Shown here: one piece after another, positions 8,020 through 17,077 of the stretch
Layout: every line of letters begins with the position of its first letter
Numbering within the stretch: the stretch's first letter is position 1
Assembly (NCBI GenBank): GCA_031261165.1
Contig: JAISJU010000219.1
Coordinates: 1 to 38,545, forward strand
Reading direction: 5' to 3'
Source of the DNA: Prevotellaceae bacterium
GTDB taxonomy: Bacteria > Bacteroidota > Bacteroidia > Bacteroidales > Paludibacteraceae
Length of the DNA: 38,545 nucleotides
Made by a program: the position numbers and the translations under genes
Notes under the pieces: model-generated
What the model was told of the DNA's origin: nothing
What the model saw: the letters and a program-made list of their open reading frames with translations, nothing else
Database searches by the model: none

Positions 8020-9312
8020 TTAAAATTTATAACCTAATTCTATTTGTAAATATTGTGTTTTTGTAAAAAATGCAGACGAAATAATAGGTGCTTTATAACC
8101 AAAATTCAAAGAAACACATTGTTCTTTCCATACTAAAAAATCAATGCCGACACCAAAATTCAGATTATTGAACAAAAAACGGTCATATCCGTGATTTCCC
8201 CAATCTTCTCTATTCGTTCTAATATTAATCTTGCTATTTTTGTTCAAAATCTCTCTTGCATATTCTTCATAAGAATAGAGTTTTTCGTTAAAATTCCGAC
8301 CATATATATTTATCCCCATTTGACAATTTGGACGGAATTTGCCTTTTGGATAGGTATATTTGAGATATAATTCAGTACCTATTTGATAAGCATTAAGAGT
8401 GTAATCCATAAAAAGACAGTTATAATAATTTCCGGTTCTGGGTGTTTCAGATACATAGATGTCTTTTTCAGGGTCGCCTTTGTATCTTAATTCTGTTTTC
8501 GTCAAATAAAGATTAAAAACCAAACTGAGCGATTTTTGCCAGCGTGGAACGGAAAAATCTATGCCAGCCTTAATGAACGGGGCAAAATAAGGGTCGAATT
8601 TTATATCCAAATGTTCATTTTTAGTTGATTGATATTCCATACCACCCGACACTAAAAAACGCACTTTTGTCTTTTTCTTATCTTCTTTTGTTTCAAACTC
8701 AATACATTCTTCATCTGTTGTACACACCAATTTATGGTAATCTTTTGCTAAATCAATCATTGAAGAATGCTTAAAATCAAGTTTTTGCGCCTCTTTTTTT
8801 ATTGATTCGTAATCTTTAAACGTATAAGCAAGAATACTTCGATAACGATTGTCCGGTTTGTTGTACTGCCCATTCTCTGTTGTTGTTATTTCGTCAGGTT
8901 TTTTGGTGGTATAAGTCATTTTTCCCGTATCTCTATCCTCAAAAATATAATAACTCAAATCGTTTTCGTCTGTATAAAAATACAAATTCATAAGCCCCTG
9001 CACCAAATACTCTAAAAATACGGTTTGTGGCTGTCTTTTTTCTATTTCTATGCTGCGCGTAACATAAAACTTTCCTTCCTGCGAAAAACGAAAACCGATA
9101 ATATCGCCCGGCTTGTATGCTGTCGGCTCTTTGTCTTCTATGTTTCGTTTGAAATTACAAATTTGTGCATTCATTTTATCTGTACGGTAGTCTATCCAAC
9201 CGCGCAGGGTATCATTGTTGTTTGTTATCACATATCCCTCTTTGTAATTGCTTTGCGCAAAAGCAAACAGCACTTGCAAAAGCAATACGGTTAAAATGTA
9301 ATATCTTTTCAT
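8020..9312 (-). CDS. Outer-membrane beta-barrel protein within the RHS cluster
   Basis: The 430-residue product has a signal peptide (to about residue 19, LFAFAQ) and an N-terminal domain of a type common in Bacteroidota (EGYVITNNNDTLRGWIDYR, then a YKPGDIIGFRF segment). A charged middle region follows (about residues 150-220), and then alternating amphipathic strands end in YLQIELGYKF with a terminal phenylalanine, as in outer-membrane barrels. Function is not known. Its place between the immunity candidate and the second RHS gene, 16 bases from the latter, suggests an outer-membrane component that handles or anchors RHS proteins; this is inference. Confidence 0.75.
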   Translation of the reverse strand: MKRYYILTVLLLQVLFAFAQSNYKEGYVITNNNDTLRGWIDYRTDKMNAQICNFKRNIEDKEPTAYKPGDIIGFRFSQEGKFYVTRSIEIEKRQPQTVFLEYLVQGLMNLYFYTDENDLSYYIFEDRDTGKMTYTTKKPDEITTTENGQYNKPDNRYRSILAYTFKDYESIKKEAQKLDFKHSSMIDLAKDYHKLVCTTDEECIEFETKEDKKKTKVRFLVSGGMEYQSTKNEHLDIKFDPYFAPFIKAGIDFSVPRWQKSLSLVFNLYLTKTELRYKGDPEKDIYVSETPRTGNYYNCLFMDYTLNAYQIGTELYLKYTYPKGKFRPNCQMGINIYGRNFNEKLYSYEEYAREILNKNSKINIRTNREDWGNHGYDRFLFNNLNFGVGIDFLVWKEQCVSLNFGYKAPIISSAFFTKTQYLQIELGYKF

Positions 9313-9392
9313 TGTTATTTTGTTATATAAAAGTTACAAACTTTTTATTGTTTTAGGCACAAGTTTTGGAAACTTACGCCAATAGGTGCCAG

Positions 9393-9854
9393 TCAGTGTC
9401 TCCTTCTTTGAACACAAATATCGGATATAGTATTTTCTTCAAACCAAATAGTAAATCCTATATTTTCAAAAAAATAACATTCTTCATTAACATCTTCTTC
9501 ATATTCATATTTACACAAATATTGAAGTCCATGCTTGTTATGATAGTCATCAATAAACTTCACAATTTCATCTTTTGTCAATGATGAAAATTTTACATTA
9601 TCTAAAATTATATCTTCTGTACTAATACTTGAATAATCAAACTCACCATTCTCATAATATATTGATGGGTGGATATTTATTTTATAATAATATAAGTTAA
9701 TAGCATATTCAGATGAATTAAATACATCTATTTCTCTCTCATCAGGATTTCCTAATATTTTTACAATATCATTTTCCTGAAAAGAGAACAATATATCCCC
9801 CAAACCTATTTGTGGTTTAAAAATAATATTAATATCCTTGTCCTGTTCTTCCAT
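9393..9854 (-). CDS. Probable immunity protein for the RHS toxin
   Basis: This 153-residue, acidic, AT-rich gene begins 26 bases inside the 3' end of the RHS gene at 9829, a coupling typical of polymorphic toxin-immunity pairs. It has no signal peptide and no membrane segment, so it should be cytoplasmic. Visible pieces are an early GLGDILFSFQ segment, DIILDNVKFSSLTKDEIVKF and a late FFENIGFTIWFEEN strand pair, which resembles the general fold plan of small immunity proteins. I do not recognise the exact family. The start at 9854 (MEEQDKD) was preferred over 9887, which would overlap the RHS gene more. The function rests on position and features. Confidence 0.65.
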   Translation of the reverse strand: MEEQDKDINIIFKPQIGLGDILFSFQENDIVKILGNPDEREIDVFNSSEYAINLYYYKINIHPSIYYENGEFDYSSISTEDIILDNVKFSSLTKDEIVKFIDDYHNKHGLQYLCKYEYEEDVNEECYFFENIGFTIWFEENTISDICVQRRRH

Positions 9855-12800
9855 GAGGTTCTGATTTTTTTTGCTGATTAATTGCATGTTCTATTTCTTT
9901 TTTTATTTTGTTTTTTTCTGCATTTGTTGTTGCTGTTTTTAATTGTTTTCTTAATTTTATTTCTTGCTCTTTCCAAACATCTGCTCTTTTTGTATTTATT
10001 TTTCTTTCTGTTTTTGTACTGCTTTTTGCAAACCCGCTTTTATTAGCATCAAATGTATTGGTAGTTCCCATTGGGCTTTTCATCTCATTCCAGAGGTATT
10101 TTATGGCAGCCCACCCAACTCTTGTTGTACCTACTAAACCAATCATTTCAGGGAAAGTATTATCTAAACCTCTTTCTCCAACAACTTGTCCTCTATTGTT
10201 ATAAACAATTCCATTGCTCTCATAAAAATCTAATTCAGGATAACCAGCATTAGAAAAATTAAGCATTGAAACATTTGTATCAAAAAACTCGCCTATTATG
10301 CCCGCTTTACTTTCCATTCCATAACTTACAAATGCTTTACCTGTTTCATCATTAAAAAAAAGATTTGCAGTAAAATCCACATCAGTAACGTGTCCCCAAT
10401 TAGTAGCATCAAAGTATGTTTGTTCATTTTTTACTGCATTAAGAAATCGTTCTATTTCTCTGGGGTCGCTGGTATGCCAATAATCCAATCCGTCAGGGTC
10501 AACAAAGTTAATAGGATTATTTGCACAATACACATACGGTGAAATCGAATAATACTTTTCACAAAGTGGGTCAATAGTAGTAAATCGCCCCATTGCCATA
10601 TCATAACTTCGCCAGCCGTAGTCATATAGGTTTAGCCCAAAATCCGCTTGCAGTTCTTTGCCTGTGTATTTTTCTTTGCTTGGTACGCCGGGTGCCGGAT
10701 TGTATCCATATTTTTCCATTTCGTCTTCCATACCAAAACCGTAGTAGTGCGTATAACCTTCCGTTTCGCCTGTTTCGGCGTTCAGGGTGTAAACCACACT
10801 GCCCAAATGGTCTTTTATATTGCAAAAATATGTCCAGTCGGAAAGTAGCCAATAATTCGGCGTATTGTATTCTGCATAGCCCGTTTCGGTTAACAGTTTC
10901 ATACTTGTTATATTCCCGTTTTCGGTGGTATAACGTAAATTTCCTGCATAATGCTCGCGTTCCGTATGGGCAAAATTCCAATTACTTGCATCGGTTGTAC
11001 CGTTCAAAGGTACATTTACATCGCCTACGCCTGTCTTGTATTCTACCGCGTGTTTCACGCCTGCGGCATCATACACATAGTGCATCAAATGTCCGCCTCT
11101 GCGGAACAAAATACTGTCCGGCAAATTTAAGAAATTATATTTGATTTTTGCAATACCTTTGTTATCATCTGCACACATATTTCCGTTTTTGTCGTAAAGA
11201 TACTGAATATCAAGCGTTGAATTGGGTTTAAAATCCTGCGAGCGATAAGATGTTTGACTGCCTGCGGGGTCGGTAATTTTTGTTATTTGGTTACCGTTGT
11301 AACTGAAAGTCAAGTCGTCTATCGTTTCCGAAAAATAGTACATATACCTGTAATCGTATATACGCCCCTCCCTTTGTTGCGTGTTTATATTCCCGTTGAG
11401 GTCATAAGTCTGTCCTTCGCGCACATATAAGCCTAAATTCGGGTCATCGTGGTAAGTAGCGGTTAATCTGTTCAAGTTATCATAAGCATATTCGTAGGAT
11501 TTGGGGACATCTTCTATGTCATTCCAAGTTTCTTTAAATGCAATGTTTCCGTTGTAATCATATTGCAGATTTTCGTAGAAACGGTAATCCTGACTGTACA
11601 TTTCTTCGAGCCAATTACGAACATTGTAATAGTAATAATCATTTTCTACGCCGTTGTGTAATTTCTGTTCTATGGCACGCCCCAAGTCGTCATACGCCAA
11701 TTGCGACATCAGCACTTCGGGCTTGTCGTTTATTTTGTGCCAAGTTTTGGTCAATCGGTCGGCGTGGTCGTATTCATAGCGGTAAGTTTCTGTAAAATCA
11801 TTCCAATCGGAATTGGTTATAATGGAATAGTTGATTTTTTTGTTTAACAGTTCCCCCGTAAAACTATATTTATAAAATTCGTTAGTGCGCTGATAGTTAA
11901 GATACGAATAAAGCGTTTTTTGGTCGCTGTCTGCCCAAAATGGTTCAAACTTGTTTTCGGAATACTCACTTTTTTGTATCACCCGCCCTTTGTTGTCATA
12001 AAAATAAGTTGTAGCCGTTTCCGTACCTGTGTCGTCAAGTGTTTTAGCGCGTGTGCCTGTCAAAAGTCCTTTTATTGATGAGGTTTTTTGTTCATACGCC
12101 TCCGTGCTTATAAAAATATCGGCTAATGGGTCAGTCATATTATAATTCAGTTGTTCACTAACATACTCGTAAGTATCGTAATAGTTTATCAAAAGAATAT
12201 CCTTAAACGGCACATCTGAAAAATAAGACGAAGTGTAACTTGTTTTGTCGTATGTATTACTTTCGTGTTGGAGTGTTTCCGTTACTATCGCATTTTTATA
12301 AATATTTGCCTGAGTACTACGGTCATTATTATTACGATAAATTCCGCTAATAATGAGCCTACCAAGTGCATCATACTCATAAAATGTCCATTCTTTGGTA
12401 GGCGTTTTGTCGCGTTGGTTGCCGTCTTGCGACAAAATTAAACGGTCGGCTTTGTCATACACATAATATATCCAATCAGCACCGGGCAATTTCTTTTCTA
12501 TGCAGCGGTTGCGTTCGTCATATTTGTAGATATAAACAAAATTGGATATTGCTGTTACCGTATTAGCAATAACAGTCGCGCTTTTGCTTATGCTGCTCAC
12601 AGCCATTGGCGGCAATACATAAACCAAATTGCCGAAATTGTCATACACATAGCAAGTTTTGGCATTGCTTTGTTTGGTCATTACAACCTTTCCGAGTTTG
12701 TCGGTAAAGGTGTAAGACGGATTGCCGTTTTCGTCTGTGATTTTGCTTACATAAAGCGTGTTGACTGCATAATCTTTGCTATACAAAAGCCCTGTTCCCG

Positions 12801-13509
12801 AAATTTCAAAGAGCGGACACGCCAAATCGCCGCTTGCCGTATTGCTCAAATATTCTGTAACAACGGCTTTGCCGCCATCAGCCCGCCACTCATATCCCGC
12901 ACCAAACTGTTTATAAACGCGATTTAACGGCGAATTTTCATAAACGGTTTCGTTATAAGGATAAACATCATAGACAGTATTCATTGAATTGCTTTTTGCT
13001 GTTGCAGCAGAAACGTATGCCCCATTATTCCCGTCTTTTGCACCGGGCAGCCATTGTTTATTTTCGCGCCCCACGCCGTCATATTCCTGCAAAGCAACCA
13101 AATCGGCTTTATCGGGCGTAATGCCTCGCATTACCAATTCTTCCGGTCGCCCCAATCCGTCAAAATACTGTATATCAACCAACGTGCGGGCATTGCCGCT
13201 AATGTCTAATTTCCCATTATTAAAAGAGGCAGTCAGAGCCGCATCAAGCGGCGTAACAGCAACAATATAGTTTTTGTTGCTCGAAACAGAGGTGTTTTCT
13301 TCCCGCACTGCGTACTGTTCGTCAATATATACGCGCAGGGATTTTCCTTCTTTCGCTTTAAACGAAAATCCGGGTTGCAGTCTGACACATTGCCCTGCCA
13401 TAATCTCGCCCCCTGTGGTATTAGTTGTGTTTTTGGTTACAACATTTTGAAATTGGGCAAAAGCCGATGCCGCAAAAAAGAGTAATATGAAAAAAAGATA
13501 TTGTTTCAT
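9829..13509 (-). CDS. RHS polymorphic-toxin-type protein with variable C-terminus
   Basis: This 1226-residue protein has a signal peptide (FFAASAFAQ), a short GQCVRLQPGF-type domain (about residues 30-60) and the DUF6443-like N-terminal module (YIVAVTPLDAAL, QYFDGLGRPEELV). Many Tyr-Asp repeats follow. The RHS core runs to about residue 1008 (YTGKELQADFGL, SPYVYCANNPINFVDPDGL). After the core come 218 residues unlike the rest: an alpha/beta stretch, a hydrophobic segment near GLVGTTRVGWAAIKY, and a Lys-rich coiled region ending in EPHGRTGQGY. That tail is AT-rich compared with the core and is followed by an overlapping small gene, the layout of a toxin domain with its immunity gene. The toxin activity cannot be named from sequence here. 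Confidence 0.85.
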   Translation of the reverse strand: MKQYLFFILLFFAASAFAQFQNVVTKNTTNTTGGEIMAGQCVRLQPGFSFKAKEGKSLRVYIDEQYAVREENTSVSSNKNYIVAVTPLDAALTASFNNGKLDISGNARTLVDIQYFDGLGRPEELVMRGITPDKADLVALQEYDGVGRENKQWLPGAKDGNNGAYVSAATAKSNSMNTVYDVYPYNETVYENSPLNRVYKQFGAGYEWRADGGKAVVTEYLSNTASGDLACPLFEISGTGLLYSKDYAVNTLYVSKITDENGNPSYTFTDKLGKVVMTKQSNAKTCYVYDNFGNLVYVLPPMAVSSISKSATVIANTVTAISNFVYIYKYDERNRCIEKKLPGADWIYYVYDKADRLILSQDGNQRDKTPTKEWTFYEYDALGRLIISGIYRNNNDRSTQANIYKNAIVTETLQHESNTYDKTSYTSSYFSDVPFKDILLINYYDTYEYVSEQLNYNMTDPLADIFISTEAYEQKTSSIKGLLTGTRAKTLDDTGTETATTYFYDNKGRVIQKSEYSENKFEPFWADSDQKTLYSYLNYQRTNEFYKYSFTGELLNKKINYSIITNSDWNDFTETYRYEYDHADRLTKTWHKINDKPEVLMSQLAYDDLGRAIEQKLHNGVENDYYYYNVRNWLEEMYSQDYRFYENLQYDYNGNIAFKETWNDIEDVPKSYEYAYDNLNRLTATYHDDPNLGLYVREGQTYDLNGNINTQQREGRIYDYRYMYYFSETIDDLTFSYNGNQITKITDPAGSQTSYRSQDFKPNSTLDIQYLYDKNGNMCADDNKGIAKIKYNFLNLPDSILFRRGGHLMHYVYDAAGVKHAVEYKTGVGDVNVPLNGTTDASNWNFAHTEREHYAGNLRYTTENGNITSMKLLTETGYAEYNTPNYWLLSDWTYFCNIKDHLGSVVYTLNAETGETEGYTHYYGFGMEDEMEKYGYNPAPGVPSKEKYTGKELQADFGLNLYDYGWRSYDMAMGRFTTIDPLCEKYYSISPYVYCANNPINFVDPDGLDYWHTSDPREIERFLNAVKNEQTYFDATNWGHVTDVDFTANLFFNDETGKAFVSYGMESKAGIIGEFFDTNVSMLNFSNAGYPELDFYESNGIVYNNRGQVVGERGLDNTFPEMIGLVGTTRVGWAAIKYLWNEMKSPMGTTNTFDANKSGFAKSSTKTERKINTKRADVWKEQEIKLRKQLKTATTNAEKNKIKKEIEHAINQQKKSEPHGRTGQGY

Positions 13510-13565
13510 TTCTTGTTGATTTTCTTTTATGGTTGCTATTTTCACCCCTAAATTCATTGTTTTAA

Positions 13566-13660
13566 CCTGTCATTCTGACGAAAGTCAGAATCCCTTTTGT
13601 TTTCAGGGGATTGCGGGTCATACTTCGGCTTCGCTCAGTAACCAAGCCCGCAATGACAGG
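13566..13660. repeat. Palindromic intergenic repeat (GTCATTCTGACGAAAGTCAG type)
   Basis: The element opens with CCTGTCATTCTGACG and closes with CAATGACAGG, and contains smaller palindromes (CTGACGAAAGTCAG; ATTGCGGG paired with CCCGCAAT). It is the same family as the copy inside the DUF4954 gene at 26574-26678, with which it shares long identical stretches. It lies between the T9SS cargo gene and the RHS gene, both on the minus strand, and would form a strong hairpin in a joint transcript. Confidence 0.85.
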
Positions 13661-13680
13661 GCTGATGGGGTAATCTCACT

Positions 13681-14826
13681 TTAATATTTAATAATCACTT
13701 CGTCAAAAGTTTCGTGTCCGTTGTAAATTTTCAAAAAATAACTGCCGGTTACATACCCACCCATATTAATTGTTACGTTATAAACACCGCTGCTGTTGTT
13801 GATACTTTTGTTGTATAAAAGATGTCTTTGCGCATCATAAAGAGTAATGATTACATCACTCGGCTTTTCTGCGTAATATTCCAACGACAAGACATTGTAC
13901 ACCGGATTGGGGTGAATGTTGTAGGTAAATATGCCCCAATCGGCGTTCCCGCTATTATTTGAACTATCATTTGAATTACTTGAACTATCATTTGAACTAT
14001 TTAAACTATCTAATTCCGCCAAATTTTCGGGGTCGTCTTCCAGATAATAATGCTCTTGCGGCGGGTAGAAAAAGGCTACATTGAAAAATTTTTGTATGCT
14101 GTCCTGCGTTTTGGTGATGGTATTTACCGTTTCAAAAATGGGATAACGGTAACCTTTGGCATACCAGCGGAACGTTTCTATTTCAAACAAAACACTGTCG
14201 TTTTGCAAGCGGCTGTTGATACTGTCTGTCGACACAAATGTTTTCGGCTGCTTATTGCCGCGTTTTAAGGATTTCATCGTTTCCGCAAAGGTTTTCACGC
14301 TGCGAATGCGCAGCACGTTTTTCATCGTATCGCCGTTGGGCAAAATCATCATACCGTAAGCATCGGCATAACCGCACAGCGTTCCCATTGCGCTGATATG
14401 CAGCCGCTCGCTGTATCTGCCGTTGGCATTGAAATATCCGAAAGTGCTGTCGCCGTAATACACCGGAAAAACCATTAAGATTTCCGGCTGTTCGTCAATG
14501 GACAGTGTTGTGGGGTTTTCGTAGCCTGTTTGCAATAGCGTATCGCCCGACAAACGGTAATAATAGCGCGTGTTGTGTTCCGTGCCGCGAATTTGTCCGT
14601 TTCGGTCTTCCGAATAGGTCAGGCGGTAAGCCTCGTTTTGCAAATTCAACTCGCCAAAGTTCCACAATACGTTTTGCCCCGCTCTGCCCGGGTCTTTGTA
14701 ATCCACTTGTTGTTTTACGATTTCATCTTCGGGGCGCATCATATTATTTTCTGCTGTGAGAATATGCTGCGCTTGGGATAAAATCGGCAGGGCGGATAAT
14801 AAGAATATGTAAATTGCTTTTTTCAT
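13681..14826 (-). CDS. Type IX secretion cargo protein with C-terminal sorting domain
   Basis: This 381-residue protein has a signal peptide (SALPILSQAQ), a central domain of about 270 residues that I do not recognise, a Ser/Asn/Asp-rich linker (about residues 276-292) and a T9SS type A C-terminal domain. The latter shows the NIHPNPVYNVLSLEY start, a LYDAQRHLLYNKSI strand pair and the GSYFLKIYNG motif before a final basic end. It should be exported by the type IX system and released or fixed at the cell surface. It is upstream of the RHS toxin gene on the same strand and downstream of the fibre-like gene. Confidence 0.82.
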   Translation of the reverse strand: MKKAIYIFLLSALPILSQAQHILTAENNMMRPEDEIVKQQVDYKDPGRAGQNVLWNFGELNLQNEAYRLTYSEDRNGQIRGTEHNTRYYYRLSGDTLLQTGYENPTTLSIDEQPEILMVFPVYYGDSTFGYFNANGRYSERLHISAMGTLCGYADAYGMMILPNGDTMKNVLRIRSVKTFAETMKSLKRGNKQPKTFVSTDSINSRLQNDSVLFEIETFRWYAKGYRYPIFETVNTITKTQDSIQKFFNVAFFYPPQEHYYLEDDPENLAELDSLNSSNDSSSNSNDSSNNSGNADWGIFTYNIHPNPVYNVLSLEYYAEKPSDVIITLYDAQRHLLYNKSINNSSGVYNVTINMGGYVTGSYFLKIYNGHETFDEVIIKY

Positions 14827-14842
14827 TTGCTTTTATTTTTTG

Positions 14843-14932
14843 GCACGCAGATAACGCGGATTGCACGGATTTTCGCAGATTTTGTATGGTATTTATCTGC
14901 GAAAATCCATATAATCTGCGTTATCTGCGTGC
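14843..14932. repeat. Long hairpin repeat (GCACGCAGATAACGC type)
   Basis: Arms 14843-14880 and 14895-14932 are 38 bases each and reverse-complementary except for a few positions around a 14-base AT-rich loop. It fills the spacer between two minus-strand genes, and its right arm supplies the last codons (ARR) and stop of the upstream gene at 14921. It probably works as a hairpin terminator or is simply a dispersed repeat that landed at the gene end. Confidence 0.85.
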
Positions 14933-16135
14933 TTTCAATAATTCAATCTCTTGTTTCAATGCCTCATTTTCTTTCTTCATATCTATCATATAAAGCGTCA
15001 GTTCCTCTATTTTTCGCAAAAACAACGCGCTCATTTCGCTTACATCAATGCCGACAGCCTCCATTTCGGCAGCGGGGGCAACATCGGGCAGGTGTTTGTT
15101 CGTATTGATATAACTTTCCACATCGTTGAGGCTCATCAGGTTGTAATTTTTGTCAAATACATAATCGCAACCCTGTGTTAAGCACACTTTTACCTCTTTG
15201 GCTTGGATAGTGCCATCAACATCAAGTTTGACGGTAGGAGTTTTGCCGATACCGACATTACCATTATCCATCAGTGTAAGCCTTGAAGCAGCGAAATTAC
15301 CGGAACCATCTTTATTATATGCCCAGAATTGAAGAGAATTTCCATAAGCCCCCGTCATATTATAAATACTCCATCGATGCGCTTGTGCCGATTGGGTTTT
15401 GGATTCATTGGTAATGGTTATGTTGCCGCCTTCATTAGAAGTATTTCCTTTTAAATACAAATTATTGACTATTCTGGCAGAGCCATCGACATCTAACTTG
15501 TATTGAGGCGAGGATATTCCTATCCCTACATCTCCCAAATAAGTTACAACAAATTTATCATTTCTATTTACTTGCACCCGTAGTGGATAAATACCTGAGA
15601 TAGTTGAATTTATATTAAACATAGAATAATCGGGGAAATCGCCAACTCCTACTTTTCCATCAGTATCAAGAATAAGAGAATATTTATAACCAACAATATC
15701 ATTTCCACTTCTTATCCATAATTGGGGATAATAATTCAATAGTCCTACTCCATTCTCCCCGCCTCCGTGTCCTAAATAGACATTTTTTCCAGAAAACATA
15801 TCACCTACAAAAAATCTTGCGCTAGCAGAAACTCCGATACTTCCATTAACAAAAAGTTTTGCTTGCCAAAATGGATTACTTCCTACGCCTATATCACCAT
15901 TAGGGTTTATAGTAAACTTGGTCTCTCCGTTTATATCTATCTGAAATGGCGATTCCGTGTCAGAAGAATTGATATGAAATTTGGCGTTGGGAGTAGATGT
16001 GCCTATCCCCAATTTGGTAGTTAATGGATTTAAATACATTTCCGAAGAATTGCTTGTCCAAGTTTGCGCCTGTGCTATAGTATAGCAAAAAATAAAAAGG
16101 CATAGAGCGAAAAGTGTTTTGAGATTGGTTTTCAT
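14921..16135 (-). CDS. Secreted fibre-like protein with a C-terminal coiled coil
   Basis: The 404-residue product has a signal peptide (CYTIAQAQ) and many short glycine-containing repeats of the form GIGTSTPNAKFHIN, DVGIGISSPQYKLDVDG and NVGIGKTPTVKLDVDG, as in phage-tail-like trimeric fibres of Bacteroidota. The end carries the common module KEVKVCLTQGCDYVFDKNY, then ESYINTNKHLPDVAPA, then a heptad-type coiled coil (IEELTLYMIDMKKENEALK). It probably forms a trimeric surface fibre, but cargo and role are not known. The start at 16135 was chosen for its signal peptide; an upstream ATG at 16198 adds a stretch that fits poorly. The last three residues lie in a repeat. Confidence 0.75.
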   Translation of the reverse strand: MKTNLKTLFALCLFIFCYTIAQAQTWTSNSSEMYLNPLTTKLGIGTSTPNAKFHINSSDTESPFQIDINGETKFTINPNGDIGVGSNPFWQAKLFVNGSIGVSASARFFVGDMFSGKNVYLGHGGGENGVGLLNYYPQLWIRSGNDIVGYKYSLILDTDGKVGVGDFPDYSMFNINSTISGIYPLRVQVNRNDKFVVTYLGDVGIGISSPQYKLDVDGSARIVNNLYLKGNTSNEGGNITITNESKTQSAQAHRWSIYNMTGAYGNSLQFWAYNKDGSGNFAASRLTLMDNGNVGIGKTPTVKLDVDGTIQAKEVKVCLTQGCDYVFDKNYNLMSLNDVESYINTNKHLPDVAPAAEMEAVGIDVSEMSALFLRKIEELTLYMIDMKKENEALKQEIELLKARR

Positions 16136-16272
16136 ATTCCTGTGATTATAAAAAATTATGTGTGCAAAGGAATATAAAAAATAAACAAGAAAAACCAAAA
16201 GGCTGAAATACTTTGTGAAAGGTATGTTTTAACTCGTGAATAGGTAAAATTAATCTGTGAATAAATTATTTT

Positions 16273-16602
16273 TTAGAGATTAAAATCAATAAATTGTTTT
16301 ACGGTTCTGACATTTTTTGCAACACATTTGAACGTATGATTGCCAAAAAGAGAGATTTTACATTCTTTTGTTTGCAAAGAATTTACTTTTTTTGCGTTGA
16401 TAATAGTATTGCGCCTGATTTTGATAAAATATTCCGGCAATATTCGCTCTATATCTTTCAGTTTTTTGGTGCATATAAATTCATCATTACCTTCTAAGTA
16501 GAATGTACACAAATAGTTATCTACTGTAACTGCCAAAAGTGAATCAAAATGTATGGCTTTGATTTCTGTTTCGTTTCTAACTGTAAATGCGGTATGTTTC
16601 AT
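16273..16602 (-). CDS. Stand-alone LytTR DNA-binding regulator
   Basis: This 109-residue protein is almost wholly a LytTR domain, which binds direct repeats in promoter DNA. It shows the ITIK-like first strands (EIKAIHFDSLLAVTVDNYLCTFYL), a KKLKDIERILPEYFIKIRRNTIINAKKV helix-strand core and a final VRTVKQFIDFNL. No receiver domain is present, so it needs another input. The ATG at 16641 would give 13 more residues, but that stretch overlaps the conserved leader of structured RNA copy A on the other strand, so I prefer 16602. It is upstream of, and on the same strand as, the fibre-T9SS-RHS gene series and may control it; that link is inference. Confidence 0.82.
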   Translation of the reverse strand: MKHTAFTVRNETEIKAIHFDSLLAVTVDNYLCTFYLEGNDEFICTKKLKDIERILPEYFIKIRRNTIINAKKVNSLQTKECKISLFGNHTFKCVAKNVRTVKQFIDFNL

Positions 16603-16616
16603 ATTAGTAGAAAAGT

Positions 16617-16763
16617 AAATAGGAAAATCGCGAACTTTCATATTATTCGTGCTTGAGGTTCCGGAAAAGACCCGTACAGCAAATAATTAAATAAAGCCCA
16701 CGACACCCGTGAGCGTTATTACTTTATTTCTCGCTGTACTGAAATTTTCCGGATTCCAAGCAC
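16617..16763 (+). ncRNA. Structured RNA, copy A of a three-member family
   Basis: Parts in order: an A-rich leader (AAATAGGAAAAT); a small hairpin CGAA/UUCG (16631-16634 with 16646-16649); stem 1 of 7 bp (16649-16655 with 16757-16763); a bulged A and GGU facing UUC; stem 2 of 9 bp (16660-16668 with 16745-16753); an internal loop GACCC/UGAAA; stem 3 of 7 bp (GUACAGC/GCUGUAC, 16674-16680 with 16733-16739); an 8-bp stem AAAUAAAG/CUUUAUUU; and a CC plus CACG-ACACC-CGUG hairpin. Copies B and C share this plan with different paired bases. It is divergent from the LytTR gene. The strand was inferred from the shared leader. No clear -7 box was found for this copy. The family is not one I recognise. 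Confidence 0.78.
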
Positions 16764-17077
16764 CAAAACTTAAAGATAACGCTTTCCCTAATATGTTAGT
16801 AATCTGTTATTTGTTTTTTATTGTTATGTTGTTTTTGTTAGAATTAATGCACAAAGATAAAACTTTTACTATAAATAGAGAAATCTGAAAGAAAAATATT
16901 TTGCAAATACTTTTTTGTTTCCCATTTTCTTCGTATCTTTATCCCTCGAAAAAATCTGTTTGTTACCGGTTTATTTGCAATGGTTTATGCCTGTTCGCTA
17001 TTTTATTTTAGAAGGATAGATTAAACCTTTAACTCGAAAATATATCAAATAACTAAAACTTATATATTCCACTGATT
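16764..17077. other. Non-coding stretch between RNA copy A and the lipoprotein gene
   Basis: These 314 bases are AT-rich and contain no supportable gene. A near-match to the -7 box (TATCTTTA, 16934-16941) could serve the downstream lipoprotein gene with a leader of about 130 bases, but it lacks the final G. The part just after the RNA (about 16764-16800) is similar in position to the small terminator hairpins of copies B and C, though no strong stem is seen. Confidence 0.5.
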
